From BOG-224 sp963783505 (GTDB lineage: Bacteria > Acidobacteriota > Terriglobia > Bryobacterales > Bryobacteraceae): 64,000 nt of DNA. Below, piece after piece: positions 37,311-46,090 of the stretch. The stretch's first letter is position 1; each line of letters starts with the position of its first letter. The notes under the pieces are model-generated. The model saw only the letters and a list, made by a program, of their open reading frames with translations, was not told where the DNA came from and searched no databases. The stretch spans positions 1 to 64,000 of the forward strand of contig CAWAOP010000017.1 of assembly GCA_963783505.1 (NCBI GenBank). The letters are read 5' to 3'. Made by a program: the position numbers and the translations under genes.

Positions 37311-37693
37311 GGAGTGTTAGAGTTCACCGTGTACGGCACGATGGGTGAGGTCTGTCGGGAGGGAGGAGCCGTCCTGCCTGTCCATCTTCTTCCCAACTAA
37401 CACATCCACCGCCGCAAATTGTAACGCCTTGCTAGGCGAAGTGCCTGGGATTGCGCCCGGGAGCTTGCTAGATAACGAGTCTCCGCACTGCGCATTTGCG
37501 CACGCCCCAGCGAGCAGCGCCGGCATGAACGCCGGCGTTTTGTGTCAAGGCGTTTTGTTGCACGCGGATGAGCAAGCGCATACAATACGTCTGCCGCCGT
37601 TTGCCGATTACCGGTGGCGTCGATTCGGCGCACCATCGCGGCAGGCCGAGCTTAAGTTGACGCGTCGCGAGCGGCGTGCGCGACGATTCCGGA
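37311..37693. other. 383-bp divergent region between zorA and the G1P dehydrogenase gene
   Basis: No convincing gene. Contains a hairpin gccggc/gccggc (37519-37524 and 37531-37536, loop atgaac) followed by gtttt, looking like a plus-strand terminator with no gene in front of it. Also a tgcgcatttgcgca palindrome near 37490. It could mark the edge of the transferred Zorya block. Confidence 0.5.
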
Positions 37694-39088
37694 ATGGACT
37701 GGAGCGATGAAGGCGTGAACCTAGGGTTGGAGCAGGAACGGGGTGTCATCGGGCGGGCGGTTCGCGTGGCGCGCGATACGCTGTTATTCGACGCGGCGCC
37801 CGGCATTCGCCATCGGACGGGAAGCGTTTTTCGTTCGCTCTTCGCCGGCCAAAGCGCGATTGTGATTGCGGACCGGAACACGTTTCAGGCCGCCGGGCGC
37901 GACGTCGAGGCCAGCCTGGAGCGCGATGGAGTTGCACTCCGCGAAGCGTTTGTATTCGGGCCGCACGTGCACGCCGATATCGAATGCGTCGAAGAACTGG
38001 AACGGATTCTGCGGCCGATACCGGCGATTCCCGTAGCCGTTGGATCGGGGACTCTTAACGACCTCACGAAACTGGCGGCTCATCGTGTGAACAGGCCGTA
38101 TATGGTGGTCGGCACGGCGGCTTCCATGGATGGCTATGCCGCTTACGGCGCATCCATTCTCAAGGACGGATCGAAAGAGACGATGGAATGTCCCGCCCCG
38201 CGAGCCGTGCTGGCGGACCTCGAAGTGATCTGCCGCGCTCCGGGAGGGCTGAATCCGTCGGGTTATGGCGACCTGCTGGCCAAAATTCCGGCAGGCGCGG
38301 ACTGGATGCTCGCGGACGCAGCCGGCGCGGAGTCTATCGTGAAGCCGGTCTGGGATACCGTGCAGGCGCTTCTTCGTTCCTGGGTGGGAGCGCCGGCGGC
38401 AATCCCCGCCGGTGAGCCGGCGCCGCTTGCTCACCTGCTCAACGGACTCGTGATGAGCGGCCTCGCCATGCAGGAAATGCTCAACAGCCGCCCGGCTTCC
38501 GGCGCCGAACATCAGTTCAGCCACCTCTGGGACATGCAGCGGCACACTTACCAGGGCGAAGCGCCGTCGCATGGGTTCAAGGTGGGCATCGGGACGCTGG
38601 CTTCCATCGCGCTTTTCGAAGACTTGCTGGCAAGAGATATCGGCCATCTGGACGTGGATCGCGCCGTGGAAGCGTGGCCGTCGCTCAAAGCTCACGGGAA
38701 GAGGATCATGGAATTGTTCGGCCCCGGCGGGTTGGCGCGCCGGGCTACTGAGGAAACCAGAGCGAAGTATGCAGCGGGTGATGCGCTGCGCGCGCAGTTG
38801 ACCCGGCTCCGCGATGGTTGGGACGAACTCAGTTCAAGGCTCAAGACGCAACTGATCCCCTTCCACGAAACGCGCACCATGCTCGCGAAAGCCGGGTGCC
38901 CGTGCGATCCCGAACAGATCGGCATTTCGCGCGCGCGCCTGCGTCTGGCTTACGAGCAGTGCTGCTACCTGCGGCGGCGCTTCACCGTGCTCGACGTAGT
39001 GCACCGGATGGGCTTTTTGCCATCCGCCCTCGACGGACTGTTCGGCGCCGGCGGCGCGTGGTTCGAGCGAGCGGAGGCCGCCGAGTGA
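37694..39088 (+). CDS. araM: sn-Glycerol-1-phosphate dehydrogenase (AraM/EgsA family)
   Basis: 464 residues from the ATG at 37694 (MDWSDEGVNLGLEQERG). The iron/zinc-type alcohol-dehydrogenase fold is shown by VAVGSGTLNDLTKLAAHRV (NAD(P)-binding loop), VVGTAASMDGYAAYGASI, NPSGYGDLLAKIPAGADW and the metal-ligand His blocks EHQFSHLWDM and EAPSHGFKVG. The family interconverts dihydroxyacetone phosphate and sn-glycerol-1-phosphate in the cytoplasm; bacterial members often sit in arabinose-related operons. The stop overlaps the GTG start of the next gene (gtga), so the two products are made together. The C-terminal ~110 residues (TRLRDGWDELSSRLKTQLIP ...) form the usual helical end. Confidence 0.85.
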   Translation: MDWSDEGVNLGLEQERGVIGRAVRVARDTLLFDAAPGIRHRTGSVFRSLFAGQSAIVIADRNTFQAAGRDVEASLERDGVALREAFVFGPHVHADIECVEELERILRPIPAIPVAVGSGTLNDLTKLAAHRVNRPYMVVGTAASMDGYAAYGASILKDGSKETMECPAPRAVLADLEVICRAPGGLNPSGYGDLLAKIPAGADWMLADAAGAESIVKPVWDTVQALLRSWVGAPAAIPAGEPAPLAHLLNGLVMSGLAMQEMLNSRPASGAEHQFSHLWDMQRHTYQGEAPSHGFKVGIGTLASIALFEDLLARDIGHLDVDRAVEAWPSLKAHGKRIMELFGPGGLARRATEETRAKYAAGDALRAQLTRLRDGWDELSSRLKTQLIPFHETRTMLAKAGCPCDPEQIGISRARLRLAYEQCCYLRRRFTVLDVVHRMGFLPSALDGLFGAGGAWFERAEAAE

Positions 39089-39897
39089 TCGACTGGTCCC
39101 GCACGCGACACGCGGTCCTGGATTTGGATGGCACGCTTTATCGGGATGGGCGCATCTTCCCGCAAACGTTGCCGTTCCTTGAACGGTTGCGGCGGCTGGA
39201 CATCGGATACACGTTTCTCACGAACAACACGTCGAAGAGCAAGGCCGAACACGCCGAGAAGCTGAGGCGGCTGGGCATAGAGGCTCGCGAAGACGAAATC
39301 TACACGCCCGCCGAATCCACCGTGGCGTACTTGCGCGCGCAACATCCGCCGGTGAAGAGGATCGGAGTGCTCGGCACGCCATCCCTGTGCCAGGAATTCG
39401 AACACGCCGGTTTCGAGGTGACATGGGACGAGCCGGAAACGGTGGTGGTCGCCTTCGACATGACGCTCACCTACGACCGGCTCTGCCGCGCGGCTTACTG
39501 GATTGCACAGGGACGCCCGTTCCTGGCCACCCATCCCGATTGGGTTTGCCCGACGGACATGCCCACGGTGCTGGTGGATTGCGGCTCCATCTGCGCCTGT
39601 CTCACCGCCGCTACCGGCCGCAAGCCGACCACCTTCGGCAAGCCGTCGCCTTCGATACTGCTGGACCTCGCCGGCCGGCTTCTACTTGTCCCCGAACAAA
39701 TGATCATGGTCGGCGACCGTATTTACACGGACATGCGGATGGCTCGTGAGGCGGGCGTTCCGTCAGCGCTGGTATTGACCGGCGAAGCGACGGCGGAACA
39801 GGCGCGGCGTTTGCCCGACCCTCCCGATTGGATCGCGGCCGATATCGGAGAGCTTGGAGATTTGTTGGAAAACGCGAAGAGGAACCCGGTGCAGTGA
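39085..39897 (+). CDS. HAD-IIA (NagD-type) phosphatase
   Basis: 270 residues from a GTG at 39085 overlapping the dehydrogenase stop. HAD motifs: VLDLDGTLYRDG (nucleophile Asp and acid Asp), FLTNNTSKSKAEHAEKL (motif II), TFGKPSPSILLDL (Lys) and MIMVGDRIYTDMRMAREAG (motif IV). The large C2-type cap between motifs II and III is typical of NagD, 4-nitrophenyl phosphatase and glycerol-phosphate phosphatases. Translational coupling to a G1P dehydrogenase suggests it dephosphorylates a product of that enzyme or of the same pathway; glycerol-1-phosphate is the simple guess but is not shown by the sequence. Confidence 0.86.
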   Translation: MIDWSRTRHAVLDLDGTLYRDGRIFPQTLPFLERLRRLDIGYTFLTNNTSKSKAEHAEKLRRLGIEAREDEIYTPAESTVAYLRAQHPPVKRIGVLGTPSLCQEFEHAGFEVTWDEPETVVVAFDMTLTYDRLCRAAYWIAQGRPFLATHPDWVCPTDMPTVLVDCGSICACLTAATGRKPTTFGKPSPSILLDLAGRLLLVPEQMIMVGDRIYTDMRMAREAGVPSALVLTGEATAEQARRLPDPPDWIAADIGELGDLLENAKRNPVQ

Positions 39898-39927
39898 AAC
39901 CGGAAGGAACAATCTGAAAGGAGCGTT

Positions 39928-40970
39928 ATGGTTGTACCGCACAGCTACGTTGTCGCCTTGTCGATGACGATTTTGACAATGACGTGTTGGGGCTCGTGGG
40001 CTAACGTCGTCAAGATGGTCAAGGGTTGGCGCTTCGAACTTCTCTATTTCGATTATGCGCTGGGCATACTGCTGATGTCGGTGGTAGCGGGCCTGACCTT
40101 TGGCTCCATGGGGAGCTACGGGCGGCCGTTTCTGGACGATCTGGCCGGCGCGGGCTGGCGGAATCTAGCCTTCGGTTTCCTGGGTGGAGTAGTCTATAAC
40201 CTTTCGAACATCCTCGTGGTGGGCGCCATGGCCATCGCCGGATTGGGCGTGGCGTTTCCGATCGGCGTGGGCCTGGCGCTGGTGGTGGGCGTCATCTGGA
40301 ACTACTTCGTCAACCCGCAAGGCAACCCGCTGCTGCTGTTCATGGGCGTGGCGCTGGTGGTGGCCGCCATCGTGATCGATGGCATCGCATACCGAGTGCA
40401 CTCGCTGAACAAGGCAGCCAAAGATCCGTCGGCAAAGGCCGGCGGCGCCGAGCAGAAGGCGCGCATCAAGAAAGGCATTCTGTTGAGCGTGGTCGGCGGA
40501 GTACTGATGGGCATGTTCTTCCCGCTGGTGGAGATCGGCAAGAAAGATCCTGGCGGGATGGGGCCGTACGCCATCGGATTTGTTTTTTCCGTAGGCGTGT
40601 TTCTGTCCACGTTCCCGTTCAACGCTTACTTCATGAAGAAGCCCGTCGAAGGCGAGCCGTTGAAATTCGGCGACTACTTGAAGGGCTCCTCGCTGGCGCA
40701 TACGGCCGGCATTCTGGGCGGCGTGGTCTGGGCCATCGGAACGCTCTCCAGTTTTGTAGCCGCCAGCGCGCCGCGTGAGCTTCAGGTGGGTCCCGCGATC
40801 AGCTATGCGCTCGGCCAGGGTTCGACCATGGTGGGCGCGTTCTGGGGCATCGTGGTCTGGAGGGAATTCAGAGGCGGATCGCCGCTCGTGAGTCGTCTCA
40901 TAGGAATGATGGCCGGCCTGTTCATCATCGGGCTGGCCAGGTGTCCATCGCGCCGCTATACGCGCACTGA
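39928..40970 (+). CDS. GRP-family sugar permease (DMT superfamily), frameshift at the 3' end
   Basis: Ten predicted membrane segments, for example VVALSMTILTMTCWGSWANV, YFDYALGILLMSVVAGLTFG, GVVYNLSNILVVGAMAIAGL and GVGLALVVGVIWNYFVNPQG, with the Gly-rich pairs of glucose/rhamnose-type DMT permeases. A strong ribosome site (aaaggag) precedes the ATG. The running frame ends in an unlikely basic tail (CPSRRYTRTEP); dropping one base near 40938 gives VSIAPLYAH and a stop at 40970, the normal hydrophobic end. It likely imports a monosaccharide such as rhamnose or another deoxysugar by cation symport. It follows the dehydrogenase-phosphatase pair by 30 bp, so it is probably in the same operon. Confidence 0.83.
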
Positions 40971-41004
40971 ACCGAGGGCGGGGGAAAATAGTTGAGTCGG
41001 GCCA

Positions 41005-41078
41005 CCGCTCCCTTACGGGGTGCCGCGGCTCGGCGAGTGGCTAATGCCGCGCGCCGAGCCGCGACCGTAAGGGAGCGG
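41005..41078. repeat. CGCTCCCT-type inverted repeat, second full copy
   Basis: Left arm 41005-41034 and right arm 41052-41078 pair over about 25 bp with small bulges. The loop agtggctaatgccgcg is nearly the loop of the copy at 4386-4464. It lies between the permease gene and the dehydratase gene, just past the corrected permease stop. Confidence 0.78.
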
Positions 41079-41169
41079 AGGGCCGAGATAGAGTGGCGCG
41101 CGTCAGAGTAAACTCTTTACAAGTGAAGCGCAAAGCGCTCAATCAGTTCGATGTCTCCGGAGGGGAATC

Positions 41170-42328
41170 ATGAAAATCACTCAAGTTCGCCCGCTGGTCA
41201 TGGGAACGCCGTGGCGGAACCTGACCTTCGTCGTCGTGGAAACCGATGAAGGCTTGAAAGGGTACGGCGAAGTCCGCATGATCAACAACACCGATGCCGT
41301 GCTCGGATATCTTTCCGAGGCCGTACCCAGGCATGTCCTCGGCCGGGACCCCTTCGACCGCGAAGCCCTCGTGACGGATATGCGATTGAAGGACTTCGGC
41401 CGCGTGGGTGAAGTCGCGATGAGCGGCATCGCCCTGATCGAAATGGCGTGCTGGGATATCGTGGGCAAGGCGTCTGAATCAGCCCGTTTACCGGCTGATG
41501 GGCGGAGCCGGTCAGAGACAAGATCAAGGCGTATGCGAACGGTTGGTATACGGTCGAGCGCAATCCCGAAGACTTCGCGGAGGCCGCGCGAAGAGTGGTC
41601 GCGCGCGGTTATCGCGCCGCGAAGCTCGACCCTTTCGGAGCCGGCTTCTACGAACTGGAGCGCGCCGAAAAGCTGCGTTCCATTTCGTTGGTCGAGGCCG
41701 TTCGTTCGGCCGTCGGACCCGATTTCGAGATCCTCATCGAGATGCACGGACGCTTCAGCCCGGCCGCCGCCATCGAGATGGCGAATGAACTGGCTCCGTT
41801 CGAGCCCGCGTGGCTGGAAGAACCCGTCCCGCCGGAGAACCTGCGAGCGCTGAAGAAGGTGGCCGAAGCCGTGCACCAGCCCATCGCGACCGGCGAGCGC
41901 CTGCATACGCGATTCGAATGCCGCGAGCTGTTCGAGCTTCAGGCCTGCGACATCGTGCAGATCGATCCGTCGCATTTCGGCGGCATCAGCGAAGCGCGCA
42001 AGCTGGCGGCATGGGCGGAGACTTATTACATGCTCATGGCGCCGCACAACGTTTGCGGCCCGGTGGCCACGGCGGCCGCGCTGCACCTGGATGCGTGCAC
42101 GCCGAATTTCAAAATCCAGGAGCACTTCAACGACTTTGTCGACGCCTGGGTGAAAGACGCCGTGATTGGCGGCCCCGAAGTCATCGATGGATATTTCAGC
42201 CTTCCTCAAAGGGACCCGGCCTCGGCGTCACGCTGCGCGAAGACTTCGTCGCCGAACATCCTCGCCAGGGTGGCTCGTTAAACCTGTTCCAGAACGATTG
42301 GCACAAGCGGCAGGGCTCGGACCGCTGA
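41170..42328 (+). CDS. Enolase-superfamily acid-sugar dehydratase, three frameshifts
   Basis: Start ATG 41170 with ribosome site ggagggg. The capping domain reads MKITQVRPLVMGTPWRNLTF and DEGLKGYGEVRMINNTDAVL. Near 41480-41515 the reading shifts twice (a NQPVYRLMGGA fragment sits in a third frame) before DKIKAYANGWYTVERNPEDF continues in the main frame. Metal-ligand blocks follow: EILIEMHGRFSP, WLEEPVPPENL, ATGERLHTRFECREL. A last slip near 42205 restores GPGLGVTLREDFVAEHP and an end at 42328. Unlike its two relatives at 24411-26896, all three ligand blocks are acidic and no signal peptide is present, so this is the cytoplasmic form. Probably uses an aldonate made from imported sugar. Confidence 0.8.
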
Positions 42329-42909
42329 AATTAGTCCTCCCCGCCATCGGGAGCGCGAGCGTCGCTTAGGTAGCAAGCCGGGGGGGGGCGCCCCGGGGTC
42401 GAGCAGGATCGAACAGGAACGGCTCTCGCACCTCGCGCGGGACGGTGCCCCGGTACCGGTACTCGTCAGGATATGCGTGCCGGACAACGTCGGAAGCCGG
42501 CGATTCGAAAGGTCGAGATTGTTGAAAATATCGACGACTACAGAGCTTTTCAGGCCTTAAGGTCGTTTTCGTCGCTATCCAGGACAGAATCAGTGTAGAA
42601 CATCGCTACGGCGATTCCACAGCAATCAGTCTGCGCTAGTCATCTAGTCCCATTACGAAACACTCTTGCCGCAACAATAGGTGCCTTGACCCTGAATTGC
42701 ACCAGTGCTAGCATCAGCCGTAGTCACCGATAGGGTGCCTGTAGATCAGTTGAACACCTACGTGCGGCGCGCCAAGATTCTGAAACGCCAAGTCGCACAA
42801 GGGACGAGACTTAGGGCTTTTCCCTTCACTGCAGCAGCCGTTTTCGGCGCGAAGAGCCGTGAGTTTCGCGAGGTTTTGAACCGCACGGGATGAAAAGGAG
42901 ACAAGGGTT
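42329..42909. other. 581-bp non-coding region before the PEP-CTERM gene
   Basis: No frame with coding character. Contains a run of nine G at 42380-42388 and several GC palindromes (ccccggtaccggta near 42452). Base composition falls toward the right end, next to the ribosome site aaaaggagac of the gene at 42910. A promoter must lie here, but I cannot place it. Confidence 0.45.
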
Positions 42910-43596
42910 ATGAGAATCGCCTTTTGGGCCGTGATCGCCGCCATGGTTTTTGTGGGAATAGCTCAAGCGGGCGATGTTATTAATACGATCACACTGACCG
43001 GTACTATCGTCGGTGGATCTGACAGTGGCCCCAACGGTACAAACGACGATGCCGGTCTGTTTGGCGGCAGAGATTTGCTCAATGCGCCTGTATCGGTGAC
43101 TATCAGCTACGATGCCACGTTAATGGAGGAGAATCTTAGTAACTATTACAATGACGGCGTGGGATACAGCCAGACATCGCTGTCTGGGGACACTACAGAC
43201 CCGTACCTGATCGGCCTCACGATCGGGGGCATTTCTTTCGCCGTAACGGGTACCTTTTATGAGGGCATGTTCTTATGTTCGGCAAGCGACAGCGACTGCG
43301 GTTCGAATTTTGGGGCGATCGCCGCGGAAGATTCTCTTGCGAGCATGATCCAGGTGATTTTTTTTAATTCTGACAACCCACTCGCCGGATACGACGTAAA
43401 CAACCCGTCGGATGTCTCCGCGGCGTTCAACGACCCCAACAACACATACTCCCTTTTTATCGAAAACGGCCCCGGAGGGCCAGGAGCCTACGACATTCTC
43501 AGCGTCGCACCCGAGCCTTCGGCATGGCTATTGCTGTTCTCTGGGCTGGGCGGGCTGGCCGCGCTGAATTTTCGGCGCGGCGCCGTCGGCCGGTGA
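42910..43596 (+). CDS. PEP-CTERM sorted exported protein
   Basis: 228 residues. Signal peptide MRIAFWAVIAAMVFVGIAQA; a beta-rich, Asn/Asp/Gly/Ser-rich body (TLTGTIVGGSDSGPNGTND, NAPVSVTISYDATLMEENLS, FAVTGTFYEGMFLCSASDSD); and the sorting tail VAPEPSAWLLLFSGLGG followed by FRRGAVGR. The PEP motif, membrane helix and basic end are targets of an exosortase, which would process and release or attach the protein at the cell surface. No exosortase gene is in the window. The body matches no domain I know. Low-complexity surface proteins of this kind are often linked to biofilm or exopolysaccharide. Two Cys (CSASDSDC) could form a disulfide. Confidence 0.82.
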   Translation: MRIAFWAVIAAMVFVGIAQAGDVINTITLTGTIVGGSDSGPNGTNDDAGLFGGRDLLNAPVSVTISYDATLMEENLSNYYNDGVGYSQTSLSGDTTDPYLIGLTIGGISFAVTGTFYEGMFLCSASDSDCGSNFGAIAAEDSLASMIQVIFFNSDNPLAGYDVNNPSDVSAAFNDPNNTYSLFIENGPGGPGAYDILSVAPEPSAWLLLFSGLGGLAALNFRRGAVGR

Positions 43597-43633
43597 CGCC
43601 TCGGACCTCATGAGCCGCTAAGCAGCCCGCCGT

Positions 43634-44624
43634 TCAGATCCCCGTCATCTTCTCGATGTGCTCGGGATATCGGGCGCCTTGCACCGTGATCTCCGAAGCC
43701 GCGGCTTCGATCTCGCGCAGATCCGCCGGCGTCAGTTCAACCGCCGCGGCTCCGATGTTCTCCTCCAGGCGCGCCAGCTTCGTGGTGCCTGGAATGGGAA
43801 CGATCCACGGCTTCTGCGCCAGCAGCCAGGCGATCGCGATCTGGGCAGGAGTCGCCTTCTTCCGTTCGCCGATGCTCGCGAGTAAATCGACCAGCGCGCG
43901 GTTCGCCTTCATCGCCTCGGGGGTGAACCGGGGCAGGATGTTGCGGAAATCGCCAGTCGCGAGCTTCGTGCTCTCGTCCATTTTCCCCGTGAGGAAGCCT
44001 TTGCCCAGCGGGCTGTACGGCACGAAGCCGATTCCGAGTTCCTCGAGCGTGGGCAGCACTTCCTTTTCCGGGCCTCTTGTCCAGAGCGAGTATTCGCTCT
44101 GGACCGCGGTGACGGGCTGAACCGCGTGAGCGCGGCGAATCGTCTTCGCGGCCGCCTCGGAGAGACCGAAATGCTTCACCTTGCCTTCCCGAATCAGGTC
44201 CTTCACCGCTCCCGCAACGTCTTCGATCGGCGTTCGGGTCGACGCGATGCTGATACAACAGATCGATGGCCTCCACGTTGAGCCGTTTGAGCGAAGCTTC
44301 CGCAACCTCCTTGATATGTTCCGGCCGGCTGTCCAGCCCGGCTTGTTTGCCCGTGCTTGGATCGAGTCTGAATCCGAACTTGGTAGCGATCACAACCTGC
44401 CCGCGGAACGGAGCGAGGGCCTCGCCCACAAGCTCTTCGTTGATGAACGGCCCGTAGACTTCCGCGGTATCGAAGAACGTGACGCCGCGTTCCACCGCCG
44501 CCCGGATCACCGGGATCATCTCCCGCTTGTCTTTGGCCGGGCCGTAGCTAAAGCTCATTCCCATGCAGCCAAGGCCGATGGCGGAGACTTCCAGGTCGCT
44601 CTTGCCCAGTTTGCGTTTCTGCAT
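43634..44624 (-). CDS. Aldo/keto reductase, one frameshift
   Basis: Start chosen at the ATG 44624 (MQKRKLGKSDLEVSAIGLGC). The frame changes near 44240 (DLLYQHRVDPN to TPIEDVAGAVKDL). The corrected protein is ~329 residues with the AKR signatures GVTFFDTAEVYGPFINEELV (catalytic Asp and Tyr), VVIATKFGFRLDPSTG (catalytic Lys), LLYQHRVDPN (Gln-His in place of the common HxxD), QSEYSLWTRGPEKEVL and VPIPGTTKLARLEENIGAA (NADP phosphate-binding site). This is the YakC/PLR-like subfamily reducing aldehydes or sugars with NADPH. A close paralog lies at 54931-55924. Confidence 0.84.
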
Positions 44625-44699
44625 AATGTCCTCGCACACTTCTCAGGGACCCTCTCGGACGAGAGGGGTCGAGCTCACTCACTCTGCGAATTGCCAATT

Positions 44700-46040
44700 T
44701 CAGCGGAATAGCATCGAAGCGAAATCGCCCAGGAATACGCGCCAGATGAACCAGTAGTGCGCTCCGGGGGAATCGTGCCAGGAAGTGGGCAGACCCACTT
44801 TCTGCGCTACGGCATAAAGCGTCTTGGCCCCGCTGAGCGCCATATCGGTCGTTCCCGCGGCCACATAGTAATGCTTTACCCCGGCTTCCTTGATCCTGGT
44901 GAGCGCGGCGGCGAACTCGGGGGTGTCCTGCCCGCCCGCGCTCCACACGGCGATCCAACTGAATGTGCCGGGGCTATTATTGGTTGCGGAGGTGACATGG
45001 CCGCCTCCCATCGAGAGCCCGGCCACGGCGCGGCTATCCTTGTTCGGAATGGTGCGAAAGTTCCGGTCGATGAATGGGACGATTTCTTCCACCAGGCTCT
45101 GCGGGTACGATCCCGCATAGGCCCCGCCCATGCCGCGTCCGCCTCCGGCCGGAGCCGCCCCACGGCCGCCGCCCGCGGCGCCTGCCTGAACGCCCGGCGG
45201 AACGCCAGGCGCCGGTGCGCCGCGGCCCGCGCCGAGGCCACCCTGGGCCGCCTGGACCGGCGGCGGCGCCGGCGCCGTCACCGCCCCCGCCCGAGGCGTC
45301 GGCCCGTAGGCATATCCCTGCGCCACAGTCTGATTCGCATTGCCGTTGGGCATGACGACAATCATCGGCTTCACCTTGCCGGCGGCGATCAGATTATCCA
45401 TGATGATGTTCGCCCGGCCCATGTTGACCCAGGCGTCCTCATCGCCCCCTCCGCCGTGCAGCAGGTACAGAACCGGATACCTCGTGTTACTTGTCATGTA
45501 GTCTGGCGGAGTGTACACGAACATCCGGCGCCCTGTCTGTTTCAGAATCTGCGACGGATACCAGACCGCAGCCACGGAGCCGTGCGGCACATCCGGCTTG
45601 AATTCCCAGGAATCCGAGAACGGCCCGGAGATCATTAGAAGGTTCTGGTAGTTCTGCCCGTCCCTCTGATATTCACCGTTGCCGGGATCCAGAACCTTCA
45701 CGCCATCCACGCTGAACGAATAGCCCCATAGCTGCGCGCTCAACGGACCTGTCGTCACGGACCAGACGCCCTGGTCGTCCTTTGTCATCGGGATATTCAA
45801 GCCGTTATCCCAGTTGCCGTTCAGAACCACGGCCCCCGCCTTGGCGGCCAGCAGCCGGAAGGTCACTCTGTTGTCGGAGAGAATCTCGGGCGATACCACG
45901 CGGGGGCCTTGCGCGGCCCCGCGTCCAGCCGCGGGTTGCGCGCCAGCGGCGGGCGCGGGCTGCTGCTGCGAAAAAGAGACGAGTGCGGCCAGGAGCAGTG
46001 CCAGAACGGCTCCGGCCCTCGATGCGAATCTCAGAGTCAT
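44700..46040 (-). CDS. Secreted esterase D-like hydrolase with Gly/Ala/Pro-rich insert
   Basis: 446 residues. Leader MTLRFASRAGAVLALLLAAL, then a GRGA-containing linker, an E-set/CBM48-like domain (VTFRLLAAKAGAVVLNGNW, GVWSVTTGPLSAQLWGYSF) and the esterase core (MFVYTPPDYMTSNTRYPVL, LLHGGGGDEDAW, nucleophile elbow GLSMGGG, His in SPGAHYWFIWR). A ~65-residue low-complexity stretch (about residues 247-312, with GLGAGRGAPAPG and GGGRGMGG) sits between the MIVVMPNGN strand and the pre-nucleophile helix, the same site as in the paralog at 21111. It is followed downstream by the aldo/keto reductase and preceded by another esterase, all on the minus strand. Confidence 0.85.
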   Translation of the reverse strand: MTLRFASRAGAVLALLLAALVSFSQQQPAPAAGAQPAAGRGAAQGPRVVSPEILSDNRVTFRLLAAKAGAVVLNGNWDNGLNIPMTKDDQGVWSVTTGPLSAQLWGYSFSVDGVKVLDPGNGEYQRDGQNYQNLLMISGPFSDSWEFKPDVPHGSVAAVWYPSQILKQTGRRMFVYTPPDYMTSNTRYPVLYLLHGGGGDEDAWVNMGRANIIMDNLIAAGKVKPMIVVMPNGNANQTVAQGYAYGPTPRAGAVTAPAPPPVQAAQGGLGAGRGAPAPGVPPGVQAGAAGGGRGAAPAGGGRGMGGAYAGSYPQSLVEEIVPFIDRNFRTIPNKDSRAVAGLSMGGGHVTSATNNSPGTFSWIAVWSAGGQDTPEFAAALTRIKEAGVKHYYVAAGTTDMALSGAKTLYAVAQKVGLPTSWHDSPGAHYWFIWRVFLGDFASMLFR

Positions 46041-46090
46041 AGCATCTCCTTGTTCATGAACCTCGCTGCGTTCGATGTCTCAGCCGGCTC

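Noticed and set aside
37501..37545. tRNA or integron attC-like site suggested by the GC-rich hairpin
   Set aside because: Only one simple stem with a 6-nt loop is present; no cloverleaf, CCA end or attC core site.
42705..42893. 62-codon frame before the PEP-CTERM gene
   Set aside because: No ribosome site and no recognisable structure; ends 13 bp before the real ribosome site.
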